A stretch of DNA of 64,000 bases from Nitrospira sp. (GCA_029194535.1 JARFXR010000001.1:434001-498000), one strand, 5' to 3'; shown: positions 9,877 to 18,658, counted from the stretch's first letter. A program made the numbers and translations. Notes: a model not told the origin generated them from the letters alone.

Positions 9877-11583
9877 TCACCCATGCTTTGGCTCTGCCGA
9901 TGCCAGCAGCGGTTGAAAGATCGGATCGGCATCGAGGACGGACTTGAGCGATTCCGCGCCGATGAAGAAATTCCAGATCTCCCGATTCTGGCCCGGCACC
10001 TCGACAAACCATTTCTTCGCTTCCGTGAGCAGCGCGAGCATCTCGCGGTTGTCTCTGGTCGGGCTGAACAGGAGGCTGTAGGCTTTGGTGTACTCGGCGA
10101 TAAACTTGTCGAGCGGCAGTTCGGCAAGGCCCAGCGCCTGGTCCGCGTCCAGATAGGCGGATCGCACATCCGGGTCGTCCAGGTTCCGATTCCAGGCCAC
10201 CTTGTTCACGCGCGCCCAAGCCAGTTGCAGCAGCGCCTCGGCTTTGCCGGACTTCCGCTCGGTGGGAACGTCCTTGACGAGTTTCTCGAGCACCTGAATG
10301 GAAAGATCCTGGTCGTTGTTCCATCGGAGGGCCGCGCCCCAGCGAAAGCGATTGTCGAGCTGCTCGGGTCGTACCTGCGCCAAAGTCTTGAGGGCCGGCA
10401 AAAGTCGATAGAGATAGTCGGCCGTCGTCGGTTTGTCGAATCCGCCCATCTCCATACCCAATGAGAGGTCCATGCGCGTCGACTGGGCGTAGATGTTCCA
10501 GTAATGCTCGTTGACCACCATGGCGAGCGCCGGATCTTTCACGGTCAGATTGTGCTCCGCGACCGCCTGGCGCAGGATGACGCTGTAGAGGTCTCTGGTC
10601 AGAACGGTGAGGGCATCGGGCTGGTTGGGATCGATGATGAGCACCCGGTTCAGGAGCGCGACTCGGTCGCGCAAGTTCGGAAATGACGCTGCCCGGGCGG
10701 CCGAGGCCACCAGCAATCCCGGCATGTCCTCGGGGCCCCACCACTGGAGCGATCCCGGGACCGGCCCGCTCCGTACCGTCACGAAGGGGACGATTTCCTG
10801 AGCGATACCGTCGACCGGAGTGCCGTCCTTCACCAGGAGGTTGACGACGGCGACATCCCCAGGAAAGCCGTGCTTCTTCAGTCCCGACAACACGACCCAT
10901 TGAAGATGGATGCTCTTCAGAGCACGTCTGGCCGGCTTCACCGTATTTGTCCACTTGTAACTGCCGGGCGCCTTGGTCACGGGCGAGGTGATCGGATCCT
11001 GGTAGCGGATCTCGACCGTCACCAGACTCGCCGGTACCGAGACGAGCGCGGCGTTTTCACGAAGCCTGAACGAAGCGTTCGGCATGGCCTTGGTCGAAAC
11101 GGCCTTCACATGTAACCCGCTTCCGGGGGGCGAGAGACCGATCGTGTCCATGACGAAGGCGGACGCCGGATAATGGCTGAATTCCTCGCGGAAAAATACC
11201 AGCCCGCCGTTGCTCGGCCACAGGATGTCCATACCGACGTCCCAGCGCGTGAGCGCCGGTTCATGCGCGGTCTTGAGCTGGTTCCAGCAAGCCTCGTAAG
11301 AGGGATCGGCCGGAATCGGATAGGACTTCACGGCACCGCCCTTGGCCGTCACCTGGTGAAACTGGCAGGTAAAGTCGAGCTTGACCGCGTCGGTGATCGC
11401 ACCGCGAGACACCGCCTCGGCAAACTGGACCGCTGCCGCGGTAGAAGTCGCATCGCCTCTCGACTTCTTCGTGGCCTTTGCGGCGGCGAAGGACGCGGAG
11501 GGTCCATCCAGGAAGATCCACGAGAGAACCAGCGAACCGAAAAATGCGACGCAACTCCGTGCGATCGTGTGCCAGCGAATCAT
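9877..11583 (-). CDS. Secreted protein of unknown function with TPR-like C-terminus
   Basis: The product is a 568-aa exported protein. The ATG at 11583 is preferred over 11625 because it has GTAGGAG upstream and starts a signal peptide (RSCVAFFGSLVLSWIFLDGPSASFA). Residues about 30-280 look beta-rich (SASFRLRENAALVSVPASLVTVEIRY) with a Cys-containing stretch LDFTCQFHQV. From about residue 290 the chain becomes helical with repeat-like segments (FPNLRDRVALLNRVLIIDPNQPDALTVL; KAEALLQLAWARVNKVAW), suggesting TPR-like repeats. I know no family match. It follows the cytochrome c gene on the same strand after about 90 bp and may belong to the sigma-factor cluster upstream. Confidence 0.72.
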   Translation of the reverse strand: MIRWHTIARSCVAFFGSLVLSWIFLDGPSASFAAAKATKKSRGDATSTAAAVQFAEAVSRGAITDAVKLDFTCQFHQVTAKGGAVKSYPIPADPSYEACWNQLKTAHEPALTRWDVGMDILWPSNGGLVFFREEFSHYPASAFVMDTIGLSPPGSGLHVKAVSTKAMPNASFRLRENAALVSVPASLVTVEIRYQDPITSPVTKAPGSYKWTNTVKPARRALKSIHLQWVVLSGLKKHGFPGDVAVVNLLVKDGTPVDGIAQEIVPFVTVRSGPVPGSLQWWGPEDMPGLLVASAARAASFPNLRDRVALLNRVLIIDPNQPDALTVLTRDLYSVILRQAVAEHNLTVKDPALAMVVNEHYWNIYAQSTRMDLSLGMEMGGFDKPTTADYLYRLLPALKTLAQVRPEQLDNRFRWGAALRWNNDQDLSIQVLEKLVKDVPTERKSGKAEALLQLAWARVNKVAWNRNLDDPDVRSAYLDADQALGLAELPLDKFIAEYTKAYSLLFSPTRDNREMLALLTEAKKWFVEVPGQNREIWNFFIGAESLKSVLDADPIFQPLLASAEPKHG

Positions 11584-11671
11584 GTGGTGAAGACTCCTAC
11601 GGTTGCACCATGTGATAAAGGGCATACTGTACCATGTGGATTTCTTGATCCGAAAGAGGTCAGAACGTCGG

Positions 11672-12052
11672 CTAGGGGGTCCGGGGCGGCGTCGCCGAAG
11701 AGCGTGAAAATCGGACCAGCGAGCGGATGTACGCGAGTGCGGCGCGTTGTTCTTCCTCAGACAAGCGGTTGTTCCAGCCCTCCATGGCGGTCCGCGTCCG
11801 CCCGTTGGCGATGATTTTCAGGAGGTCCTGATCCGTCTTCGCGGATGTCAGGGCCGAGACGAAGTTGCCCGGTCTCGGCGAGAGGGAGGGCGCGAGTTTG
11901 CCGTCGCCGCGGCCTTCCGTTCCGTGGCAATCGGCGCAATGGCGCTCATAAATCGCGCGCCCCTGCTCCAACTCTTCCGGCGTCGCGGACCGGGCCTCCA
12001 ACCACGAGAACAGGCCAATGAAAGCCCACACGATTGCCCATACCGGTATCAT
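11672..12052 (-). CDS. Class I c-type cytochrome, small
   Basis: This 126-aa monohaem c-type cytochrome has an N-terminal hydrophobic segment (PVWAIVWAFIGLFSWLEARSA) that is a signal peptide or anchor. The haem motif CADCH follows (YERHCADCHGTEGRGDGKLAPSL). A candidate axial Met is in RTRTAMEGWNNRLSEEEQ, the usual position for the sixth ligand, followed by the C-terminal helix AALAYIRSLVR. It is predicted periplasmic, carrying single electrons. It lies 7 bp downstream of the anti-sigma gene and so is probably in the sigma/anti-sigma operon, an unusual partner for an ECF system. Confidence 0.92.
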   Translation of the reverse strand: MIPVWAIVWAFIGLFSWLEARSATPEELEQGRAIYERHCADCHGTEGRGDGKLAPSLSPRPGNFVSALTSAKTDQDLLKIIANGRTRTAMEGWNNRLSEEEQRAALAYIRSLVRFSRSSATPPRTP

Positions 12053-12059
12053 CTATCCG

Positions 12060-12368
12060 CTATCCTCGTGATCCTGTGCGAAATGCCCGGAGAATCTCCC
12101 GACGCAGCGCCGCTCGTTCGGAGGACGAGAGATGCGGTGTCGGTCGATGACAGCATAGCCTCACGGTTTCTCGCAGCGATGCGACGAACACTTCGCAATT
12201 CGGGCACGTTCCGAGGTGCCGTCGCAGCTCTCGACAGATCTGGGAGGGGAGCTCGTCGTCGATGTAGGCCGACAGCTGGCGGAGGATGTGCAGGCAGCGA
12301 CCGGGGTGGTGAGACGAACGATGCGTCGACCGGTCAGGTCCGCGCGACCTGGTTTTGGATTTGTTCAT
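12060..12368 (-). CDS. Soluble zinc-finger (zf-HC2) anti-sigma factor
   Basis: This 102-aa protein has the ZAS anti-sigma signature: LSAYIDDELPSQICRELRRHLGTCPNCEVFVASLRETVRL, where a His and two Cys (HLGTCPNC) form the H-x3-C-x2-C zinc site. It is expected to bind and hold the ECF sigma factor encoded just upstream. There is no transmembrane segment before or after the motif, so it appears cytosolic and might respond to redox or metal rather than an envelope signal (inference). Its start overlaps the sigma stop by 4 bp (ATGA), implying translational coupling. Confidence 0.88.
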   Translation of the reverse strand: MNKSKTRSRGPDRSTHRSSHHPGRCLHILRQLSAYIDDELPSQICRELRRHLGTCPNCEVFVASLRETVRLCCHRPTPHLSSSERAALRREILRAFRTGSRG

Positions 12369-12997
12369 GCCGAGAACCCTCCAGATTCGCGTGATCCCGC
12401 GTCTGAGTCTCGTGCCGATTCGGTGAGCCCTCGCGCGCTCAATTCGCGTCTAACGAACAGCCTCGCTCGGTGCAGGCGTGATTTGACCGCCCGTTCGTTC
12501 GCACCGATGATGCTGGCGACCTCTTTCGCGCTCAGCCCTTCCATGTCGCGCAGTACCAAGGTCACGCGGTACTTGCTCGGCAACTTTTGAATGGCCTGAT
12601 CCAACGCTTCCCGCAACTCCTTGTTCTCGAGCGCTTCTTCGGGGGTCAGTCCGTCGACCGGAATCTGCAGATGAAACTCGCCCTCGGAGGTCGGAATGAA
12701 CTCGTCGAGCGACAGCTCGCGCTCCGGTTGCCCTCTGCGCTTGCGTCGCATGCGCATACAGGCGCGCGATGCGATCGTATAGAGCCAGGTCGAGATCCGT
12801 GCGTCGCCGCGAAATCCACTGAAGCCTCTGTAGGCGTTGAGAAAGGTTTCTTGGACGAGATCCTTGGCCGACTCCATTTCGCCGCAGAGTCGATGAGCGT
12901 ATCGATACACCAAATCCACATGGTCTCGGTACAGTTTATCAAAATCATCCGGCTGCCGTGAGGTGCGGGATGATTTGGAAGATGGCGTGCGACGCAT
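12365..12997 (-). CDS. ECF-type RNA polymerase sigma factor
   Basis: This 210-aa sigma70-family ECF factor has region 2 at about 18-95 (DFDKLYRDHVDLVYRYAHRLCG, DLVQETFLNAYRGFSGFRG, ISTWLYTIASRACMRMRRKRR). Region 4 is at about 130-185 (LPSKYRVTLVLRDMEGLSAKEVASIIGANERAVKSRLHRAR). It would direct RNA polymerase to a small regulon, probably including its own operon. It is followed, with a 4-bp overlap, by a zinc-type anti-sigma factor. The 281-aa secreted protein gene ends 12 bp before this start, so the operon probably begins at 13855. The C-terminal tail of about 20 residues is Ser/Gly/Arg-rich and non-conserved. Confidence 0.95.
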   Translation of the reverse strand: MRRTPSSKSSRTSRQPDDFDKLYRDHVDLVYRYAHRLCGEMESAKDLVQETFLNAYRGFSGFRGDARISTWLYTIASRACMRMRRKRRGQPERELSLDEFIPTSEGEFHLQIPVDGLTPEEALENKELREALDQAIQKLPSKYRVTLVLRDMEGLSAKEVASIIGANERAVKSRLHRARLFVRRELSARGLTESARDSDAGSRESGGFSA

Positions 12998-13009
12998 GAA
13001 AGCTGGCGC

Positions 13010-13855
13010 TCACCGGTTCGGAGCCGTGGACGAAGGGGGCGCGTGAGAGTCCCGCAAAGGCGGCGCGCCGGATTCAAGGTCGACTGTGACCCGCTGACTA
13101 TCGATTCTGAGGGTCAGCGACTGGCCGACCTTGGCGTGAGGAACGCCGATCTTGGAGTTGACCATCACGACGCCGACCGGCGTGCGGAGGAAGACAAAGT
13201 TGGATTTGAGTTTTAGAATGGTTCCGGACAACAGGACCCGCGCATCGGAGCCGGTGGGCGGAGTCTGACTGATCTGGAGGTCGTATTGCAGGTCATGGAC
13301 GCCGATGATGGTATGGGAATCATCGACCTCAACCGTCAACGGATCTCCCTCATGAAAGGCCGCCAGGCGCGTTTGCTGTGTCCCGACGTGAGTCGTTTCG
13401 TCGCCGTCCGGCGTCCACCATCGCAGCGTGTTCGGCGCGTCCGAGCCCGGGGTCATGGGGCCGGCCAGGTAGCGGTGAATTCTCGAGCCGTCGCTTTTCT
13501 TCAGGATGTCCACGACCGCGTGGTGTTCGTGTACCCAGAAGCGAACCTCATGGGAGGCTCTCAAATCCTTTAAGGTGGTTTTCGAACTCAAGGTCAGCGT
13601 GCCGATGGGTGTCCTGAGGAACACGATCCCCGCTTTCGTCCGCCAGACCGAGCCGCGTAACCTGATGGACGGGTCTGCGATCTCGTCGGAATCCTGAGAG
13701 GCCGGTTCCGTTATGTCCGGGGAACCAGGAGAAGACTGATCCGTGCTCTGAGAGGAGGCGGGGACGCCCGGGCCGAAGACCGCCCAACCCAGCGTCACCG
13801 ACAGCGCGAGGGTACCGCACCGAAAACGAGCGGCCCGTATCGAAGGAAGGATCAT
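13010..13855 (-). CDS. Secreted protein with internally duplicated domain
   Basis: The product is a 281-aa exported protein with signal peptide RCGTLALSVTLGWAVFGPGVPASS. Two homologous segments are visible. One begins near residue 66: LRGSVWRTKAGIVFLRTPIGTLTLSSKTTLKDL. The second begins near residue 208: LSGTILKLKSNFVFLRTPVGVVMVNSKIGVPHA. Each is followed by a strand resembling EVRFWVHEHHAVVDI or SLTLRIDSQRVTVDL. This looks like a small beta-barrel or OB-type domain present twice. I do not know the family. It directly precedes the ECF sigma factor gene and could be its signal sensor or target (inference). Confidence 0.72.
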   Translation of the reverse strand: MILPSIRAARFRCGTLALSVTLGWAVFGPGVPASSQSTDQSSPGSPDITEPASQDSDEIADPSIRLRGSVWRTKAGIVFLRTPIGTLTLSSKTTLKDLRASHEVRFWVHEHHAVVDILKKSDGSRIHRYLAGPMTPGSDAPNTLRWWTPDGDETTHVGTQQTRLAAFHEGDPLTVEVDDSHTIIGVHDLQYDLQISQTPPTGSDARVLLSGTILKLKSNFVFLRTPVGVVMVNSKIGVPHAKVGQSLTLRIDSQRVTVDLESGAPPLRDSHAPPSSTAPNR

Positions 13856-13979
13856 AAATTTCTTGGGTGATTCGTCGAGCGGTCGGCCGGACTCGCATCA
13901 ACCACAGTCTTGTGGAATAAACCATGCTGATCCAGAGGAGTCAAGATGAAAGACCCGCCGCGCAGTCGGCGCGCAGGCT

Positions 13980-14426
13980 TCAGCCGAGGGGGGCGTAGGG
14001 CTGCAACAGGAGGATCATGCGAGGTTCGCGATCAGCCGAGACGGGAATACCGAATCCCCTGAGCAAGAGCGGCGGGGTGGTCATGTGGCAGACGCGGTGC
14101 GTTTCGAACTGTTCCCACTCGCCTCCTTGTGCGCGGCGATTCAATTCGACCACGATCTCGCGGCAGAATTCGACGAGGATCGTAGGCATGGACTCAGGCG
14201 CCAGATTCGGCCACAGGCCGTGCGCCCCGCCGAACATAGCCATCAGCACGCGGGCTTGTCCGTTCATGTGCAGGATGCGGGTCGGGGCGGACAGCAGAAT
14301 CACGCCGCAATCGTACGAATCGAAGTGGTCGGGCAGCGGAGGTATAGGAGTCGATGCGGAACGGTGGACAGGATGGCTGGCTTGACCGAAGGCGGATCGT
14401 GAGGACTGCGGTACGGTCTCTGGCAT
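13980..14426 (-). CDS. PAS-like domain protein, no output domain
   Basis: The open frame runs from 14555, but the first 43 residues look unlike protein, so ATG 14426 (148 aa) is preferred; no strong ribosome site is present for either. The segment HFDSYDCGVILLSAPTRILHMNGQARVLMAMFGG has the layout of a PAS core start ('G.ill......il..N..A..l'). The segment RVCHMTTPPLLLRGFGIPVSADREPRMILLLQPYAP resembles the closing strands. Such domains usually sit in front of a LuxR-type HTH; here the protein ends without one. It may be a stand-alone sensor or a truncated regulator. It lies 30 bp downstream of der on the same strand. Confidence 0.55.
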   Translation of the reverse strand: MPETVPQSSRSAFGQASHPVHRSASTPIPPLPDHFDSYDCGVILLSAPTRILHMNGQARVLMAMFGGAHGLWPNLAPESMPTILVEFCREIVVELNRRAQGGEWEQFETHRVCHMTTPPLLLRGFGIPVSADREPRMILLLQPYAPLG

Positions 14427-14585
14427 GGCGGCGGCCCCGATTGAAGAACGGCATCGGGGATCTGCAAGAGTCAAACCCGCCTGCGCACCGGTCAGGTCAC
14501 CAGGAATCCCGGCCAATGCGAAAGGGATGCGATGCCGAATCGGCGTTGCGCACAAACTCAGTCGTTCGGTGGACGGAACTGTCCG

Positions 14586-15986
14586 CTATTTTTTCCTGAC
14601 GAGAAGCCGAATGGGGGTGCCTGAGAAGCCGTACGCTTCCCGGAGCCGGTGTTCCAGGTAGCGCAGGTATGCCGGCGTGATGTTTTCCGGATGCCCGACA
14701 AACAGGGCGAAAACAGGAGGTCTCGTCGCGACCTGCGTCATGAAGGCCGATTTCGTGATCTTCGTCGGCTTCCCTTTGCGGGTCGGCAGCGGATGGGTGG
14801 CGAGAATGGTCTGAAGCAGTTGATTGAGTTCGCCGGTCGGTATTCGCCGGGTGAACGAGGCATAGACGCCGTCGATAGCGGGGAAGAGACGTCGCAACGA
14901 ATCGGGTTTGACGGCGGCGCCGAAGAGCACGGGCGCCCAGGTGAGGAAAGGAAATCGCCGCTCGAGATCCCGCTCGAACCGTTGCCGGGCCTCCACATCC
15001 CCTTCTCGCAAATCCCACTTGTTCACCAATAGCAGGCACGCGCGGCCCTGCCTGATGATGAGGCCTGCGATTTTGGTGTCCTGTTCGGTAATGCCCTCCT
15101 CGCCGTCGAGCAACAGGACCGCGACATCGGATCGGCCGATGGCCCGCAACGAACGGGCCACGCTGTATCCCTCGATCCCACGATCCACCTTCCCGCGACG
15201 GCGGATGCCCGCAGTATCCGTGAACAGGTATCGTCGTCCCTCGTACGTCGCCAGTGAATCGACGGCATCCCGAGTCGTTCCGGGAACGTCGCTCACCACG
15301 ACCCGTTCCTCTCCCAATACTGCGTTGACGAGCGTGGATTTCCCGACATTCGGCCGCCCGACGACCGCCACGCGCGGCACCGGGTTCTGTTCCTCGGTCT
15401 CCTGCTGGTCGGACAGCAATGGATACAGAGCGTCCAGCAGATCGGCCACGCCGATTCCGTGTTCGGCTGAGATCGGATACAACGACTCGATCCCGAGCTG
15501 ATAGAAATCCGCGACGAGGACTTCGGTCTTCGGTGTGTCGATCTTGTTGATGGCCACGAACAACGGCTTGGTGGTGCCGCGCAGGAGCCGGACGACTTCC
15601 TGGTCCTGCGGGGTCAAGCCGGCTCGTCCGTCCATCAGAAGGATCAGCACGTCGGCTTCGGCGATGGCCAACTCGGATTGTCGTCTGATGAGGGCCAGCA
15701 TCCCATCCGAAGCGGCCGGCTCGAGCCCGCCGGTGTCGATCAGCCGAAAAGGACGGTTCCGGTAGTTGGTATCCGCATAGTTTCGGTCCCGGGTCACACC
15801 GGGGACATCGTCGACGATGGCGGTTCGGCTCCCGAGGATGCGGTTGAACAGCGTCGACTTGCCGACATTCGGCCGCCCGATGATGGCGACGAGCGGAAGT
15901 GCTGAGGGCAGGGTGCTGAGTGCCGAGTGTGCAGACATAGGGTTGGAGCCGACTGCGAGTTGGGACCGTAGCATAAGATTTTTCAT
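14586..15986 (-). CDS. der: Ribosome-assembly GTPase Der (EngA)
   Basis: This 466-aa cytosolic GTPase with two tandem G domains is needed for 50S ribosome maturation. Both G1 loops read GRPNVGKST (near residues 37 and 208). G3 motifs DTGG and DTAG and G4 motifs NKID and NKWD are visible. The C-terminal KH-like domain ends RYLEHRLREAYGFSGTPIRLLVRKK. The N-terminus is uncertain: the ATG at 15986 and one at 15938 both lack a good ribosome site, and the intervening residues (SAHSALSTLPSALP) come from a low-complexity GTGCTGAG-type repeat. The YrfG-like gene is divergent, 49 bp away. Confidence 0.96.
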   Translation of the reverse strand: MKNLMLRSQLAVGSNPMSAHSALSTLPSALPLVAIIGRPNVGKSTLFNRILGSRTAIVDDVPGVTRDRNYADTNYRNRPFRLIDTGGLEPAASDGMLALIRRQSELAIAEADVLILLMDGRAGLTPQDQEVVRLLRGTTKPLFVAINKIDTPKTEVLVADFYQLGIESLYPISAEHGIGVADLLDALYPLLSDQQETEEQNPVPRVAVVGRPNVGKSTLVNAVLGEERVVVSDVPGTTRDAVDSLATYEGRRYLFTDTAGIRRRGKVDRGIEGYSVARSLRAIGRSDVAVLLLDGEEGITEQDTKIAGLIIRQGRACLLLVNKWDLREGDVEARQRFERDLERRFPFLTWAPVLFGAAVKPDSLRRLFPAIDGVYASFTRRIPTGELNQLLQTILATHPLPTRKGKPTKITKSAFMTQVATRPPVFALFVGHPENITPAYLRYLEHRLREAYGFSGTPIRLLVRKK

Positions 15987-16035
15987 AAAGACAACCGCTC
16001 GTCTTCTCGTATCCGGTTCGCTATACTTTCCGTCA

Positions 16036-16740
16036 ATGTCTCAGCCCTCGGCACCCAGGCCTCACCCCTTCTTCGATTGGGACCGGATCGACGACGTCCT
16101 GGTCGACATGGACGGCACCCTGCTGGACCGGCACTTCGACAATTTCTTTTTCGAAACAGAATTACCCCGCCGGTACGCCATACGCGAGAAGCTGTCGCTC
16201 GACGAATCACGGGAGCGGTTGATGGCGATGTATCGCTCGGTCGAAGAAGAGCTGGCCTGGACCGATCTTCATTACTGGACATCTCGCGTCGGCATCGACG
16301 TGGTGGCCATGCATCGAGAACTGGACCACATGATCGGGTTTCTGCCCGGGGCGACGGCGTTTCTGTCCGCAATGGGACAGAGAGGAAAACGGGTAACCGT
16401 TCTCACGAACGCCCATCCGGCGGGCGTCGCGATCAAGACGGCCAAGACCGGCCTGGAGCGCCAGGTGAACCGCATCGTCGACGCGTTCGAGGTGGGCTAC
16501 TTGAAGATGCGTCCACAATACTGGCCGGCCTGCAGGGCGTTGGTGAAGTTTGATCCGAGCAGGGCCCTCTTCATCGACGATGACGAGCGCTGTTTGGCGG
16601 CGGCCAGGCAGTTCGGCATTCTCCATCTCCTCCATAGCGCGAAGTCCAGCACAAAATCGCCGCCGGCATTTTCAGCCTCATTTCGGTCGGTCGAGGATCT
16701 TTCGTCTCTCCTCAACGGAACCGCGCCCTCCTTCGGCTGA
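16036..16740 (+). CDS. HAD hydrolase, YrfG-like GMP/IMP nucleotidase
   Basis: This 234-aa HAD-superfamily phosphatase has motif I DVLVDMDGTLLD, motif II VTVLTNAHPAG and motif IV ALFIDDDERCL. The arrangement WDRIDDVLVDMDGTLLDRHFDNFFFETELP, then LHYWTSRVGIDVVAMHRELDHMI, is strikingly like E. coli YrfG, which dephosphorylates GMP and IMP. The ATG at 16036 is chosen since upstream codons encode unrelated sequence. A TATACT sits 14 bp upstream of the ATG. The last 63 bp overlap the convergent methyltransferase gene. The substrate assignment is by similarity from memory only. Confidence 0.82.
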   Translation: MSQPSAPRPHPFFDWDRIDDVLVDMDGTLLDRHFDNFFFETELPRRYAIREKLSLDESRERLMAMYRSVEEELAWTDLHYWTSRVGIDVVAMHRELDHMIGFLPGATAFLSAMGQRGKRVTVLTNAHPAGVAIKTAKTGLERQVNRIVDAFEVGYLKMRPQYWPACRALVKFDPSRALFIDDDERCLAAARQFGILHLLHSAKSSTKSPPAFSASFRSVEDLSSLLNGTAPSFG

Positions 16741-17367
16741 CCGATTCGCCGGGCTCGGCTCGGCCCAACCTTGGTACATCGCTCCGACGAGTCTCGGCGC
16801 TCCGGTCATGTGAAATCGGTCCAATCGGATGAGCCGGAAGCTGGCTTGCTCGATGAGCCGGTCGATCCGGCGGTTCAGGTGACAGCCGCATCCAAGGACG
16901 TTCTGGATCGGGTTGAGCCGATCTTGCCAGGCCGCGATGCGGTCGTCCTGGCATCGACCATGTTCCAGAAAAATGAAACGTCCCTCGGGTGTGAGCACCC
17001 GCCGAACCTCCGCCAGAGCCCTGAGCGGATCCGCGATACTGCACAGCGTCCAAGTGCTGACCACCCAGTCGAACCGATGATCGTCAAACGGCAATGCCTC
17101 CGCGGCCAGCTGATGGATCTCGACGGGGAAGGAGACTACAGCCCTTCGTCGAGCCACGACGAGAGGCAGAAAGCGAGCCGGGTCTGCCGCCGTCAGGTGT
17201 CGAATCCCTGGAGGATAGTGAGTCAGATTCAGGCCTGAACCAAACCCGATCTCCAGCACGTCCCCCCGGACGACGGTCAAGAGCGCGCTTCGGAGGCGCT
17301 GAAACTCCTTCCCCTGCATCAGCCAGTCCATGAGGCGTGGAAAGACATACGCCGAATACAGGCCCAT
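16678..17367 (-). CDS. Class I SAM-dependent methyltransferase
   Basis: The product is a 229-aa Rossmann-fold methyltransferase. The ATG at 17367 follows GGAGGAAGGA and starts MGLYSAYVFPRLMDWLM. The longer frame up to 17745 is rejected as non-protein-like. Motif I is GDVLEIGFGSGLNLTHYP, with an acidic end in TAADPA. The post-I and motif-II regions are ALPFDDHRFDWVVSTWTLCSIADP and EVRRVLTPEGRFIFLEHGRC. The C-terminal GCGCHLNRRIDRLIEQASF and FHMTGAPRLVGAMYQGWAEP match the UbiE/METTL7-like group. The methyl acceptor is unknown. It overlaps the YrfG-like gene by 63 bp, tail to tail. Confidence 0.88.
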   Translation of the reverse strand: MGLYSAYVFPRLMDWLMQGKEFQRLRSALLTVVRGDVLEIGFGSGLNLTHYPPGIRHLTAADPARFLPLVVARRRAVVSFPVEIHQLAAEALPFDDHRFDWVVSTWTLCSIADPLRALAEVRRVLTPEGRFIFLEHGRCQDDRIAAWQDRLNPIQNVLGCGCHLNRRIDRLIEQASFRLIRLDRFHMTGAPRLVGAMYQGWAEPSPANRSAEGGRGSVEERRKILDRPK

Positions 17368-17798
17368 TCCTTCCTCCGTAGGGAGTTCCACTCCGTTTGA
17401 AGATTTGAAGAATAGCCCGTTTCTTTGGTGAGAGGCTAGCAGTGTGTTGACAAACCATGTGATGACCTCGGAAATGGCGTCGTGTCTGAGATTACGGGTG
17501 CCACCACCGTGCCCCGCAGGCTGTTCAGAAAGGCCGTCCAGCAAGGCCGCAGCGAGGTCCGCGACGCGAAGCATAATGAGCGTTACGTCTGCGGACGGGC
17601 GCGAGTTGGTGAGCGCCCAGTGTCTTGAAGGCGAAGCGTATACCATTCTCACCCGCCCGCCCACCGCCTGTCGGAACAGGCGTGTTCCCGGGCCGTACGT
17701 TGAGCCTCTGAGCGACGCGATTACGCCGCTGGCGGACTTTGTCAATAGCCTGCTAGTCTGTCGTTACGAGTCGGTGAGCAACTCACCCGAAGCGAAGG
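17368..17798 (+). other. Intergenic region, repeat-like, no gene supported
   Basis: These 431 bp hold no convincing gene. Open frames cross it but read as low-quality sequence. The stretch 17515-17650 has the flavour of a dispersed intergenic repeat, but the window has no second copy to prove it. A TTGACA at 17455 has no matching -10. Confidence 0.4.
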
Positions 17799-18533
17799 AT
17801 GGTTCGACCCGTGACACACCTGCGATATCGGTCCAGCGGCGCCCTGGTTTCTGGTTGGCTGATCGGCCTGCTCTGGTGCAGCACGGTCATCTATACGAAT
17901 GACGCGGCAACCGAAACCTTAGTGGCGGGAATGGTGGGATACACGGTGGCATCGGATACGTCCCAGGGTACGGTGACAGATCCTCAGAACGTCGGACTGC
18001 CGGCTGGCACGCCAATCTCCGGTGTGAACCTGAACAATTCACTCATGTACGGCATGAAGCTGGGTCGCTATTTCAATTCCGTGCCATGGCTGGGAGTGGA
18101 GATCGAGAGTTTCATGACCACTCCGCAGCGTCCGGCACAAGATCTCATGCTATCTGTGCCCCGTGGCGGCGGCTTCACGGTGCAGGAGCCGGGAGCGACG
18201 AACCGGGTCATCGTGGTTTCGCCGAATCTGCTCGTGCGCTATCGCGCCGGATCGTTCGAACCGTAGATCGAGGCGGGGCCCGGTGTCTTCTTTCTACGCC
18301 AGGAACGGCTCACAAGCAGCGGAACCAACTACTCGCAATCCAACACGAGATTCGGCTTGAACACTCAGGTGGGCCTGCGCTATCGCATGACGGAGCATTG
18401 GGCTCTGTTCGGGGAGTGGAAGTTCAATTATGCCAAGATCAATCTGTCCGGTCAGGCCGACATCAATCAGTACGGCATCAATTCGGCGGCTACGTTGAAT
18501 CAAGTCATCTTCGGCGTCGGCTATCACTTCTAA
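17799..18533 (+). pseudogene. Outer-membrane barrel protein gene interrupted by in-frame TAG
   Basis: One continuous frame of 245 codons is broken only by TAG at 18264-18266. Before it: a signal-like N-terminus (SGALVSGWLIGLLWCSTVIYTNDAATE), LKLGRYF-type strands, and VIVVSPNLLVRYRAGSFEP. After the TAG the same frame continues IEAGPGVFFLRQERLTSSGTNYS, LNTQVGLRYRMTEHWALFGEWKFNYAKI and ends NQVIFGVGYHF, a classic barrel C-terminus. The intact related protein at 41137-41817 reads PYVGVGGG where this reads P-stop-IEAGPG, so the lost codon was very likely Tyr (TAT/TAC to TAG). It could be a true nonsense mutation or a sequencing error; reassignment is unlikely. Confidence 0.85.
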
Positions 18534-18658
18534 ACGGCGCGCCGGGCCCCTCGGTCCGGTTCTCGTGCGCTCCCAAGATTCTTGTTGCTCCGGCTGGTCT
18601 ATGTTAGAGTCCTCCTCTTTGATTGTGGTCTCCAGCAGCCGTTTTACCCAAACTCCTA

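Noticed and set aside
16022-16027. TATACT as promoter of the YrfG-like gene
   Set aside because: It lies only 14 bp before the ATG and has no -35 partner; it would need an almost leaderless transcript.
18264-18266. TAG as a recoded amino acid (pyrrolysine or similar)
   Set aside because: No recoding machinery is visible, other genes here stop at TAG normally, and the intact relative has Tyr at the position. A simple mutation explains it better.
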